A stretch of 64,000 nucleotides of DNA from Amycolatopsis sp. NBRC 101858. Lineage in GTDB: Bacteria; Actinomycetota; Actinomycetes; Mycobacteriales; Pseudonocardiaceae. A program made the translations under genes and the position numbers. The stretch lies in contig NZ_BSTD01000007.1 of assembly GCF_030269325.1 (NCBI RefSeq), positions 434,001 to 498,000 of the forward strand, written 5' to 3'. The number at the start of each line of letters is the position of its first letter. The first letter of the stretch is position 1. The notes beneath the pieces were generated by a model. The model was given only the letters and a program-made list of their open reading frames with translations, was not told the origin of the DNA and did not search any database. Below, in pieces: positions 24,669-33,024 of this stretch.

Positions 24669-26342
24669 ATGACCAGAACCCACGCCCGGCGGCGCCTCTT
24701 CACGGTCGCCGTCACGTTGTTCGCGGCCCAGTTCGCCGGTGGCATCGCCCAGGCGGCACCGCCACCGGACGCCCCCGCGGTGATCGCCGACGCCGCACGG
24801 GACGGCGAGACGGCACCGGTCGCCATCGCGGCCGGCAGCCAGGAGGACTTCATCAACGCCGCCGGGCCCGCCGCCCAGCGCGGCCAGGCCGAGTACGGCG
24901 TGCCCGCGTCGGTCACGGTGGCGCAGGCCATCCAGGAATCCGCCTGGGGCACGGCCGCACCGAACAACAACCACTTCGGCATCAAGTGCTCGGGCGGTGT
25001 CCCCGGCCCGATCGCCACCGGGTGCGCGCGGCTCAAGACGTTCGAGTGCAACCCGGACGGCACCTGCTACGAGACCTACGCCGACTTCCGGACCTACGCG
25101 TCCATGGAGGACTCGTTCCGCGACCACGGCCGGTTCCTGCGCGAGAACACGCGCTACGCCAACGCCTTCGCCTACACGGGCGACCCGGACCAGTTCATCC
25201 GCGAGGTCCACCGGGCCGGCTACGCCACCGACGTCAACTACTCGACGACGATCATCAACCTGATGGTCACGTACGACCTCTACCGCTTCAACACGGCCGC
25301 GAACCCCGCCCTCGCACCCACCCCGGGTGCCCAGGGCACCTACAACGGGCTGACGGCGTCGGTGGAGATGTTCACCCGCGACACCGACGGCCTGCTCGCG
25401 CACACCTACCTGAGCCCCGACGGCCGGTCGGGTGCCTGGAGCACCCACGGCGACTGGCACATCGTCGGCAAGCCCGTGTCGGTGTACAACCCGAACTCCG
25501 GTGCCGTCGAAGTCTACGCCCGCGACACCAAGGACCTGCTGATCCACACCTACATCGGGCGCGACGGCCAGTACGGCCCGTGGGACGTCGTCGGCGACTG
25601 GCACATCACCACGCCGCCGGCCGCGACCTACAACCCCCGCAGCCGCGCGATCGAGGTCTACGGCCGGGACGTCAGCGGCCTGCTCATCCACACCTACCTC
25701 GGCAGCGACCTCAAGCACGGCCCGTGGTCGGTGGTGGGCGACCGGCACTTCGAGGGAACGCCCTCGGCGGTGTACAACCCGGTGTCGGACGCGGTCGACG
25801 TCTACGCCCGCGAGACGACGACCGGCGCGCTGATCCACACCTACCTGGGCAACACCGGGCAGCACGGGCCGTGGAGCGCCGTCGGCGACCGGCGCATCAC
25901 CGACGACCCCGCCGCGGTCTTCAACGACCAGCGCCGCTCGGTGGAGGTCTACGCCCGTGAGACGACCGGCCTGCTCGTCCACACCTACCTCGGCAGCGAC
26001 CTGCAGCACGGCCCGTGGAGCGCCGTCGGCGACTGGCACGTCACGGGCACCCCGGCCGCGGCGTACAACCCGAACTCCGGCGCGGTCGAGGTCTACGGCC
26101 GCGACGTGAACGGCCTGCTGATCCACAACTACCTCGACCGCGACGGCCGCACGGGCACGTGGTCGGTCATCGGCGACTGGCACATCACCGGCACCCCGAC
26201 GGCGGTCTTCCACCAGTCCCGGCGCTCGATCGAGGTGTACGCCCGCGACACCTTGGGCCTGCTGATCCACACCTACCTCGGCCCGGACCTCCAGCACGGC
26301 CCGTGGTCGCTGATCGACGCGGACCACCACATCACCGACTGA
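24669..26342 (+). CDS. secreted glucosaminidase with seven-repeat propeller
   Basis: 557 residues. A signal peptide (AQAA cleavage near residue 30) precedes a glucosaminidase/GH73-type lysozyme domain at about 57-205: AEYGVPASVTVAQAIQESAWG with catalytic Glu90, NNHFGIKC, YADFRTYASMEDSFRDHGRFL and YATDVNYSTTIINLM. Residues 220-557 (338 residues) are seven propeller repeats homologous, repeat for repeat, to those of the CHAP protein at 19907. It hydrolyses peptidoglycan glycan strands outside the cell while the propeller binds a surface ligand (inference). Five bases after the AfsR-like stop, it is co-transcribed with that regulator. Confidence 0.85.
   Translation: MTRTHARRRLFTVAVTLFAAQFAGGIAQAAPPPDAPAVIADAARDGETAPVAIAAGSQEDFINAAGPAAQRGQAEYGVPASVTVAQAIQESAWGTAAPNNNHFGIKCSGGVPGPIATGCARLKTFECNPDGTCYETYADFRTYASMEDSFRDHGRFLRENTRYANAFAYTGDPDQFIREVHRAGYATDVNYSTTIINLMVTYDLYRFNTAANPALAPTPGAQGTYNGLTASVEMFTRDTDGLLAHTYLSPDGRSGAWSTHGDWHIVGKPVSVYNPNSGAVEVYARDTKDLLIHTYIGRDGQYGPWDVVGDWHITTPPAATYNPRSRAIEVYGRDVSGLLIHTYLGSDLKHGPWSVVGDRHFEGTPSAVYNPVSDAVDVYARETTTGALIHTYLGNTGQHGPWSAVGDRRITDDPAAVFNDQRRSVEVYARETTGLLVHTYLGSDLQHGPWSAVGDWHVTGTPAAAYNPNSGAVEVYGRDVNGLLIHNYLDRDGRTGTWSVIGDWHITGTPTAVFHQSRRSIEVYARDTLGLLIHTYLGPDLQHGPWSLIDADHHITD
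25326..26339 (+). repeat. seven ~48-residue propeller repeats (glucosaminidase protein)
   Basis: This DNA encodes residues 220-557. The blades follow the same order as in the CHAP protein: blade 1 GAQGTYNGLTASVEMF, blade 2 VSVYNPNSGAVEVYARDT, blade 6 ending with LLIHNYLDRDG, blade 7 starting TAVFHQSRRSIEVYARD. Both propellers are 338 residues. Position-specific similarity (blade 2 to 2, 6 to 6, 7 to 7) is greater than similarity between blades of one protein, so a whole propeller was duplicated. Confidence 0.7.
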
Positions 26343-26345
26343 GGG

Positions 26346-26963
26346 TCACCCGGGATCCTCCGCACGGTGCCGGCGTGACCCGGCGCCGTGCGGAGGCGGC
26401 TGAACGGCTTCCAGGCACCGCCGGATGTCGTCCAGGTGGTGCGTGACCTCGTGGGCGGCCTGGCGGACCAGCCACCGGGCCGTGCGCTCTTCGCCCGGGA
26501 GGCGGGTCACCGTGCGGTCGAGATCCGGTCGGGTCAGCCGCCCGATCTCGTCGGTGAGCCCGGCCGCGCAGGCCGCCAGCTCGTCGCGTACTCCGTCGAG
26601 GGAGCGGTCGTTGTAGCGGAACCGCCGGGCCCGCAGGTCGTTGAGCATCGGCTCGAGCACCGGCCGGTCCTCGGTGCGGGCGCGGTGCAGCCGGATCGTG
26701 TACGTGACGCAGACGTCGCGCAGGTGGACGAGGTACTCCAGCGCCGACCAGCGGTCCGGCCGCGGACGGCGCCGGAGGTCCGGCAGCGACGACTGTCCGA
26801 GCACGGCGTCGGCCGCGCCGGGCAATGCGGCGATGAGCGCGGCGGCCGCCTCGATCGTCAGCGCGGGGTAGGCGATCCCGCACCCGGCGCAGACGTGGTC
26901 CTCCCCCGCCAGCGGCGGGATCGCGGTCCGCCGCCGGGCGGCTGTCTCATCGGGCACGGCCAC
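26346..26963 (-). CDS. DinB-like four-helix protein with a Cys pair
   Basis: 205 residues. Near the N-terminus is CAGCG (a half zinc ribbon), then a four-helix DinB/DUF-like domain: RPDRWSALEYLVHLRDVCVTYTIRLHRA, RYNDRSLDGVRDEL and RWLVRQAAHEVTHHLDDIRRCL, which gives three His at the expected metal positions. DinB-fold proteins include thiol-dependent (mycothiol/bacillithiol) transferases and maleylpyruvate isomerases; the exact reaction is not readable. The gene ends 3 bases from the glucosaminidase stop and its start lies just downstream of the MarR stop, so it is likely in the marR transcript. Confidence 0.72.
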   Translation of the reverse strand: MAVPDETAARRRTAIPPLAGEDHVCAGCGIAYPALTIEAAAALIAALPGAADAVLGQSSLPDLRRRPRPDRWSALEYLVHLRDVCVTYTIRLHRARTEDRPVLEPMLNDLRARRFRYNDRSLDGVRDELAACAAGLTDEIGRLTRPDLDRTVTRLPGEERTARWLVRQAAHEVTHHLDDIRRCLEAVQPPPHGAGSRRHRAEDPG

Positions 26964-26964
26964 C

Positions 26965-27414
26965 TCACTCGGGGAGCAGGCTGACGTCGTACTCGCGGGC
27001 GACGGCCTGGTTGTACCGGGCGAACGACTCCCCGATCACCCTCAGCTCGTCGTCCGGGACGCCGGCGAACATCGCGGCCAGGTTCGCGCGCCGGCGCTCG
27101 TGGACCCGGTGGGCGCGACGGCGGCCCTCCTCCGTCGCCACGACGATGCTCCGGCGGCGGTCCTCCGGGGCCGGGGTCCGCTCGACCAGGCCGGCCCCCG
27201 TCATCGCCGAGACCTGACGGCCCACCGTCGACGGGTCCAGGCCGAGCTTCGCCGCCAGCGTGGTGATGTCCGCCGGCCCCGTCACCTCCAGGGTGCGCAG
27301 CAGGAGGTAGCCGGCGCGGTCGACCTCGTCGTAGACGTCGGTGCGGCGGCTGAGCAGCTCGAAGTTGCGCACCATGACCGCGGTGTGGGCCTCGATGAGG
27401 TCGAGCGCGTCCAT
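26965..27414 (-). CDS. MarR family transcriptional regulator
   Basis: 149 residues. It has the winged helix of MarR: RAGYLLLRTLEVTGPADITTLAAKLGLDPSTVGRQVSAMTGAGLVERTPAPEDRRRSIVVATEEGRR (DRR wing at 85-87), flanked by dimerising helices. It is divergent from the FUSC exporter gene, and the 114-base gap holds a 12-bp-arm inverted repeat. The standard arrangement is repression of itself and of the exporter, relieved by a phenolic or other small ligand (family knowledge plus layout). Confidence 0.88.
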   Translation of the reverse strand: MDALDLIEAHTAVMVRNFELLSRRTDVYDEVDRAGYLLLRTLEVTGPADITTLAAKLGLDPSTVGRQVSAMTGAGLVERTPAPEDRRRSIVVATEEGRRRAHRVHERRRANLAAMFAGVPDDELRVIGESFARYNQAVAREYDVSLLPE

Positions 27415-27455
27415 GCCGTGAAACCTACCGTCCGGCCGATTGCCCGGCCGCAGCC

Positions 27456-27499
27456 GATGTCGGTATCCTACCGATAAATACCGGCATGATACCGACATC
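27456..27499. promoter_or_regulatory. MarR-type operator with repeated CGGTAT half-sites
   Basis: GATGTCGGTATC (27456-27467) and GATACCGACATC (27488-27499) are perfect 12-bp inverted arms 20 bp apart. Between them lie another ATACCG (27478-27483) and a short palindrome CGGTA-TCC-TACCG (27461-27473), so two overlapping regulator dimers could bind. The site covers the promoter region shared by marR (minus) and the FUSC gene (plus). The 9-mer TGTCGGTAT recurs at the methionine aminopeptidase promoter (36200-36208). Confidence 0.7.
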
Positions 27500-27528
27500 T
27501 TCGGCGAAAGGCGCGGGACGTCACTCGA

Positions 27529-29943
27529 ATGGGAAGCGCGACGGCGACCATCCACCGGATCAGGGACAAGGCGATCGGCTCCGATCCGGGTCTGACCCGG
27601 CTGTGGAGCGCGACCTCGGCCGCCGTCGCCATGACGACCGGCCTGGCCGTCGAATACGGCTACGCGACGCTCACCGGCGCCGGGCCGCAGGCCACCCTGG
27701 TCGCCGTCCTGCTCGGCGCCATCACCGCGATGATGGGCTCGATGGCCCTCTCCGGCACCGCGGTCTGGCCGAAGGTGCGCAGCGCCGCCCTCTTCCCGGT
27801 CGCGATGGGCCTCGGGATGGTGCTCGGCGTCCTGGTCGCCCCGCACACCGACCTGATGCTCGCCGTGTTCGTCGTCGTGATGTTCGCCGCCGTGTTCGTC
27901 CGGCGCTTCGGCATCCCGTTCTTCTTCTACGGCTTCATGGTCTGGATGGGCTACTTCTTCGCGGCGTTCCTGCACGCCACCCTGGCCGCCCTGCCCGCCA
28001 TGCTCGTGGCCGTCGTCATCGCGAGCGTCTGGGTGCTGCTGCTTTCGCTGACCGTGCTGCGCGGCAACCCGGCCCGCACCCTCGCCCGCACCCGCCGCGC
28101 GTTCGGCGCCCGGGCCCGCGCGGTCGCCCGGCGCTGCGCCACCCTGCTGGCCGACGGCCAGTCCCTGCGCCGGGTCCACGCGGCCCAGGTCCGGCTCGCC
28201 GAGTCCGCCCTGATGATCGAGGCGTGGTCGGCCGAGGTGCCCGTGCTGCCGGACGCCGTCCCGGCGGCGGCGATCCGGCGCACGACCATCGACGCGCAGC
28301 TCGCGATCGACCTGCTCGTCACCGCCTGCACGCAGGCAGGCGCCGAGCCGGACCGGGACCTCGTCGCCCGCGCCGCACACGTGCTCGACCTGTTCGCCCG
28401 CAACGACTACCCCGCCGCCGGGCGCGCCGCCGAAGCGCTCCTGGCCCGGGCGGGCACCTCCCCGGTCCGGCTGATCGCCGTGGCGGTCACCGACTACCTC
28501 GACGTCGTCCGCCGCGCGGACCGCGACGGTCTCGGCGGCACCGGCGACTTCGAGCCCGCGGTGACGATCGCGCTGGGCGCGCTGCCGGGTTCGGCCGCCG
28601 CGGCCGGCGACGTCGAACCCCGCGGCCGCGCGTGGAACCCCTTGCGCCGCTTGGACTTCACCACCCGGCAGGCCGTGCAGGTCGCGGTGGCGGGCGGGCT
28701 CGCGATCGTGCTCGGCCGGCTGCTGTCCGAGCAGCGGTACTACTGGGCGGTGATCGCCGCGTTCGTCGCGTTCACCGGCACGGCGACCCGGTCGGAGGTG
28801 GTCCTCAAGTCGGTCAACCGCGTGCTCGGCACCCTCGTCGGCCTCGGCGCCGGCATCGCGCTCGCCCACCTGACCGCCGGGCACACCGCCGCGGTGCTCG
28901 CGGTGATCGTCGGCAGCATGTTCTGCGGCTTCTACCTGCAACGCCTGTCCTACGCCTACATGATCTTCTTCGTCACGATCATGGTCAGCCAGCTCTACAG
29001 CGTGCTCAACGAGTTCTCCCCCGGCCTGCTCGTGCTGCGGCTGGAGGAGACGGCGATCGGCGCGGCCGTCGGCGTCGGGGTCGGCCTGCTGCTGACGCCG
29101 CTGAGCACGCGCGACACGGTCCGCACCGCCGAACGCGCCCTCGCGCGCACCCTGGCCGAGCTGCTCGACGCCGCGGCGGACCGGATCGAAGGCCACGCCG
29201 GCGTCCCCGACCTGGACGCGCGGATCCGGGTGCTGGACAACGACCTGCGCCAGCTGCGGCTGGTGGCCGCACCGCTGGTGGCCGCCGTGCCGTGGGGTGG
29301 CGGTTCCCGGACCACCCGCCACCGGCTGACGCTGACCGCGACGCTCGTGCAGCACACCCACCGGCTGGTCGCCCACCTGCGCCGCGGGCGCGCGGCCGAT
29401 CGGTCCCTCGCCGTCCCGGCCCGGGCCCTGGCCGCCGTCGCGACCGCCGTCGCCGAGCCCGGCGGGCCGGACCTGCTCTCCTCGCTCGGCCGGGCGGAAG
29501 CGGCCCTCACCGGGCACTGCGCCCGGGCGGACGAACCCGCGCTGCTCGAGCTGATCCACCTGCGCCGCCTGGTGCACGAGATCGCCACCGGCGCGGAACC
29601 CGGCCTGCTCGCCGAACCGGCCCCACCGCGCGTCACCCCGGTCCGCGGCCACGTCCACGGCGCGGCCGGTTCGCCCCTGCCGGGTGCCACCTTGACCCTG
29701 GTCGACGCGAACGGCAGGCAGACCGCCCGTGCGACGTCGGCACCCGACGGCGGCTTCGCGCTGGAGGCTCCGCGCACCGGCTCCTACGTCCTGATCACCG
29801 CGGCGGCCCGGCACGCACCGGCCGCTGCGACGGTCCTGGTCCACGGCCGCGAAGTCGTGCAGGACATCTGGCTCACCGCGGCCGGGCGCGCCACCGCCCC
29901 GGTCCGCCGGCAGTGCCACCGCCAGGACGTCCGGCGCCGCTGA
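27529..29943 (+). CDS. FUSC family (aromatic-acid-exporter-like) membrane protein
   Basis: 804 residues. It has two hydrophobic blocks: an N-terminal set of helices (about 25-185, including FFFYGFMVWMGYFFAAFLHATLAALPAMLVAVVIASVWVLLL) and a second set at about 380-520 (FTTRQAVQVAVAGGLAIVLGRLLSEQRYYWAVIAAFVAFTG, containing the FUSC hallmark). This is the double-module layout of YccS/FUSC exporters. Residues about 700-790 form a carboxypeptidase-regulatory-like beta domain (VRGHVHGAAGSPLPGATLTLVDANGRQTARATSAPDGGFAL), an unusual C-terminal addition. Its role is probably efflux of aromatic acids or drugs across the inner membrane. It is controlled by the adjacent MarR operator. Confidence 0.82.
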   Translation: MGSATATIHRIRDKAIGSDPGLTRLWSATSAAVAMTTGLAVEYGYATLTGAGPQATLVAVLLGAITAMMGSMALSGTAVWPKVRSAALFPVAMGLGMVLGVLVAPHTDLMLAVFVVVMFAAVFVRRFGIPFFFYGFMVWMGYFFAAFLHATLAALPAMLVAVVIASVWVLLLSLTVLRGNPARTLARTRRAFGARARAVARRCATLLADGQSLRRVHAAQVRLAESALMIEAWSAEVPVLPDAVPAAAIRRTTIDAQLAIDLLVTACTQAGAEPDRDLVARAAHVLDLFARNDYPAAGRAAEALLARAGTSPVRLIAVAVTDYLDVVRRADRDGLGGTGDFEPAVTIALGALPGSAAAAGDVEPRGRAWNPLRRLDFTTRQAVQVAVAGGLAIVLGRLLSEQRYYWAVIAAFVAFTGTATRSEVVLKSVNRVLGTLVGLGAGIALAHLTAGHTAAVLAVIVGSMFCGFYLQRLSYAYMIFFVTIMVSQLYSVLNEFSPGLLVLRLEETAIGAAVGVGVGLLLTPLSTRDTVRTAERALARTLAELLDAAADRIEGHAGVPDLDARIRVLDNDLRQLRLVAAPLVAAVPWGGGSRTTRHRLTLTATLVQHTHRLVAHLRRGRAADRSLAVPARALAAVATAVAEPGGPDLLSSLGRAEAALTGHCARADEPALLELIHLRRLVHEIATGAEPGLLAEPAPPRVTPVRGHVHGAAGSPLPGATLTLVDANGRQTARATSAPDGGFALEAPRTGSYVLITAAARHAPAAATVLVHGREVVQDIWLTAAGRATAPVRRQCHRQDVRRR

Positions 29944-29950
29944 ACGGGAG

Positions 29951-29980
29951 CCGGGGCGGGCGGAAATCCGCCCGCCCCGG
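29951..29980. terminator. bidirectional stem-loop terminator
   Basis: A perfect 14-bp stem pairs 29951-29964 (CCGGGGCGGGCGGA) with 29967-29980 (TCCGCCCGCCCCGG), with a minimal AA loop. It sits between the convergent stops of the FUSC gene and the VWA-domain gene. There is no T-run. Confidence 0.8.
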
Positions 29981-29993
29981 GGTGTTCACCGGA

Positions 29994-31868
29994 TCAGCGC
30001 CGGCAGGGGTTGCCCGCCGGGTGCGCGGCACTGCCGTGCACGTCGGCCTGGGACTCCGCCAGCACGATCTTCGCCAGCGCGGTGTCCAGCGCCACCGCCT
30101 GCTGCTTCACGACGCCGCCCGCGACGGTCTGCCCGTTCAGCTTCAGCGTGCCGATGACCAGCGGGATGGTCAGCGGCGCCGAGCCGACCGTGACCGAGAC
30201 GCCGTTGATCTTCAGCGACGCGACGTTCGAGCTGCCGGTCAGCACCGGGGCGAGCCCGCCCGTCGCCGGCTGGCAGGTCGCCGCCGCCTGGGACTGGATC
30301 ACGCCCAGCTCGATCGTGAGCCCGATCGTGCTGATCACCGTCTTGTCGATCTTGGCCGACGCCTGCGCGTGGTCACCGGCCGCCGGGGCCGCGGACTGGT
30401 TGTCCGGGCTCAGGTCGGTCGCCGAGGTCAGCGCGTGGGTCTGCACCTTGATCAGGCCGGCGTTGAGCGTCGCGTCGAGGACGGTCTTGCTGTCGTCGGC
30501 GCAGGGCAGGTTCTGCGGGTTCGCCACGGCGGCGGTGATGCCGAGGACGTTCGCCGCGGTCCCGGTGCAGGAGAAGGCGCCGTCGCGGTCGTCGTCGACG
30601 ATCGTGCCGACGCCGGTCGGGTCCACCAGCCCGGCGCCGGCCGGGGCGGAGAGGTTCACGGTGAACGTCTCGTCCGGCTCGTCGACGGTGTCGGGGTTGA
30701 CCAGCACGGTCACCGGCTTGGCCGTCTCACCCGGGGCGAAGGTGAGGTCACCGCTGGTGGCGGTGTAGTCGGCCGGGGCGCCGGCGGAGCCGTTCGCGGT
30801 GGCGTAGTGCACGGTCACCGGGTTCGGGCTCGCGCCGCCGAGCAGCGACACGGTGAAGGTGGCCGGCACCGGGGCGCCGCCGGAGCCTTCGGCCACCGTG
30901 ACGTCGTTGACGGCCAGGCCGAGCACGCGCACCGTGGTCGTCTCGACGAAGCCGCGGGACACGCCGTCGACCAGGTAGTCGACCGAGCAGTGGTAGGTGC
31001 CCGGGGCGGCACCGGCCGCGGCCGCGATCGTCTCGGTGAACGTCGCGACGTCACCGCTGGGCACCTTGACGCTCGCCGGGGCGTTGGTGAGCGTCAGCTG
31101 CGGGTCGCAGCCGGTGACGTGCGGGGCCACCGTCACCTCGATGGACTTGATGCCGTCCAGGATGGCCTGGGACACCTGGTTCGAGGGGACGTTGTTGAGC
31201 AGCACGCCCCCGGTGGCCTCGGTGATGGCCGTGGCCTGGCCGGTGGCGTCGAGCGCGCCGACGTTCACCGCGACGACCCGGATGTTCGCCGCCTTGAGCG
31301 CGGCGATCGTGTCGGCCAGGGTGTGCCCGCCGCTGGGGTCGTGCGACGGCGCGTCGCCGAACCACGCGACGATGCGGGTCCCGTCCGGGCGGAACGAGAC
31401 CGCGCCGGTGGCCAGTTCGTAGAGGGCGTTGAGGTCGGCCTCGGGCCCGTCGCCCCCGCCGCCCGCGGCCCACTGGTTGATGCCGGTCTGGACCGCGCCG
31501 GTGTCCCCGGTGATGCCCTGGTTGACCTTGAACGGCACGGAGTCGGAGAAGTCCTTGTACTCGGCGACGCCGAACTGCGCGGTCGGCTGCGCGGCGAGCA
31601 CGTCCCCGGTGATGGCGTTGGCGTTCGCGCGGACGTTGGTGATGGCGCCGCCCATGCTGCCGGTGGTGTCGGCGAGCAGGACGAGGTCGGGGTTCGGCGG
31701 CACGGCGGAGGTGGTGACGTGCTTGGTGACGGTGGTGCTCTGCCCGGCGGAGAGCGTGAGGTCGACGGTGGCCGGGTCGACCCCCGGCGGGGCCGCGGCC
31801 GCCACCGCGGCCGGGGCCAGCAGCGCGCCGACCGCGGTGAGGGCGACGAAAACTGATCTTCGTGACAT
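29994..31868 (-). CDS. secreted VWA / Calx-beta domain protein
   Basis: 624 residues. A signal peptide (cleaved near residue 26 at AAA-APP) precedes a von Willebrand A domain at about 55-240 with MIDAS D67-T-T-G-S71. After a TGC...DPQL linker with two Cys comes a Calx-beta domain (about 325-430: LAVNDVTVAEGSGGAPVPATFTVSL to TVDEPDETFTVNLSAP and GTIVDDD). The C-terminal about 190 residues resemble the choice-of-anchor P type modules in which repeated T/S-rich strands lead to a short Cys tail (NPCRR). A cell-surface adhesion or matrix role is plausible; no enzyme motif was seen. Confidence 0.75.
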   Translation of the reverse strand: MSRRSVFVALTAVGALLAPAAVAAAAPPGVDPATVDLTLSAGQSTTVTKHVTTSAVPPNPDLVLLADTTGSMGGAITNVRANANAITGDVLAAQPTAQFGVAEYKDFSDSVPFKVNQGITGDTGAVQTGINQWAAGGGGDGPEADLNALYELATGAVSFRPDGTRIVAWFGDAPSHDPSGGHTLADTIAALKAANIRVVAVNVGALDATGQATAITEATGGVLLNNVPSNQVSQAILDGIKSIEVTVAPHVTGCDPQLTLTNAPASVKVPSGDVATFTETIAAAAGAAPGTYHCSVDYLVDGVSRGFVETTTVRVLGLAVNDVTVAEGSGGAPVPATFTVSLLGGASPNPVTVHYATANGSAGAPADYTATSGDLTFAPGETAKPVTVLVNPDTVDEPDETFTVNLSAPAGAGLVDPTGVGTIVDDDRDGAFSCTGTAANVLGITAAVANPQNLPCADDSKTVLDATLNAGLIKVQTHALTSATDLSPDNQSAAPAAGDHAQASAKIDKTVISTIGLTIELGVIQSQAAATCQPATGGLAPVLTGSSNVASLKINGVSVTVGSAPLTIPLVIGTLKLNGQTVAGGVVKQQAVALDTALAKIVLAESQADVHGSAAHPAGNPCRR

Positions 31869-32215
31869 GGACTTCCCTTTCGAGCACCGGCGGCAGGCCG
31901 GATTCGGTGTGGGGTGCCTGGGAAAGACGAAAAGCGCGGGAATTCGTTAGCCGGGTCGGCGAACGTCACCCGGAGCGCCCTGTGTCAAGTCCCTCAACGG
32001 GCTAACGAGGGGAAACCCGGCCTACGCAGATCATGGCGTGAATACGCCGAAGGATGGGAAACACCGGAACTGCGTCACGCTCCAGAGCGACGGGAATCGC
32101 GCATTTCGGCACGCCGAGTGTCGCCATTCCGGCGGAGGCAGCGCGTTTTCCGGGTTTCGGCGCCCGAATTACCACCGGATGTCGTAACGCGCCCGGTCTG
32201 GGTAGCGTGCCGGGC
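31869..32215. other. intergenic stretch with divergent promoters
   Basis: No gene is supported in these 347 bases. CGTTAGCC (31945-31952) and GGCTAACG (32000-32007) are 8-bp inverted arms about 48 bp apart. On the minus strand a TTGACA -35 box (31988-31983) lies between them, suitable for the VWA gene. On the plus strand TAGCGT (32203-32208) is 7 bases from the ATG of the next gene, so that transcript may be leaderless. Confidence 0.4.
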
Positions 32216-33016
32216 ATGACTCCGCAGCACGCGCTCTGGCTCCCGCTCTTCGACGAGCTGGCCGACCCGGCGCTCGTCGCCCGCCTCGCCGCCGATGCCG
32301 AAGAAGCGGGCTGGGACGGCTTCTTCGTCTGGGACCACCTCCGCTGGCGCGAGCCGGTGGCCGCGGTGGCCGATCCCTGGATCACGCTGGCCGCGATCGC
32401 CACCGCCACGTCGCGGCTGCACTTCGGGCCGATGGTCAGCGCGATCACCCGCCGCCGTCCCGCCAAGCTCGCCCGCGAGACCGCCACCCTCGACCGCCTT
32501 GGCGGCGGCCGGCTCACGCTCGGCGTCGGCCTCGGCAGCGACCGGTTCGGCGAGGAGTTCTCCCGCACTGGCGAGGAGTGCGACGACCGGGTGCGCGCCC
32601 GCATGCTCGACGAGGCCCTGGACATCCTGGCCGCGGCCTGGTCCGGCGAGGTCGTGGACCACCGCGGCGAGCACTACACGGTGGCCGGCGTCCGGTTCCT
32701 GCCGACGCCGGCGCGGCGGATCCCGGTCTGGGCGGCGGGCTTCCCCGGCAAGCTCAACCCGATGCGCCGGGCCGCGCGCCTCGACGGCTACTTCCCGGTG
32801 AACCTCGACTCCGCCGATCGCTTCGCCGAAGCCGTGGCCCAGGTCGAGGCGCTGCGCACCGGAACCGGGCCGTTCGACTACGTCGCGGAGGTCGAACCCG
32901 GCCAGGACAGCGCGCCGTACGCGCGGGCCGGCGCGACCTGGCTGCTGACCGCCTTCGCCCCGGAAGCGCTTTCCGTCGACCACGTGCGCGGCGTGCTGCG
33001 CGACGGCCCCCACTGA
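32216..33016 (+). CDS. LLM class flavin-dependent oxidoreductase
   Basis: 266 residues from ATG 32216 (MTPQHALWLPLFDELADPALVARLAADAEEAGWDGFFVWDH). The upstream in-frame ATG at 32054 would add 54 residues with no family match. Barrel hallmarks are PWITLAAIATATSRLHFGPMVSAITRRRPAKLARETATLDRLGGGRLTLGVGLG. This subgroup (F420- or FMN-dependent) is common in actinomycetes and of varied specificity. A -10 box (TAGCGT) lies 7 bases before the ATG, implying a leaderless mRNA. It is convergent with the MFS gene. Confidence 0.82.
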   Translation: MTPQHALWLPLFDELADPALVARLAADAEEAGWDGFFVWDHLRWREPVAAVADPWITLAAIATATSRLHFGPMVSAITRRRPAKLARETATLDRLGGGRLTLGVGLGSDRFGEEFSRTGEECDDRVRARMLDEALDILAAAWSGEVVDHRGEHYTVAGVRFLPTPARRIPVWAAGFPGKLNPMRRAARLDGYFPVNLDSADRFAEAVAQVEALRTGTGPFDYVAEVEPGQDSAPYARAGATWLLTAFAPEALSVDHVRGVLRDGPH

Positions 33017-33024
33017 GCCACCGC

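Noticed and set aside
27486..31856. A plus-strand frame of 1456 codons through FUSC and the VWA gene
   Set aside because: It crosses a strong terminator and two genes in other frames; no protein-like features.
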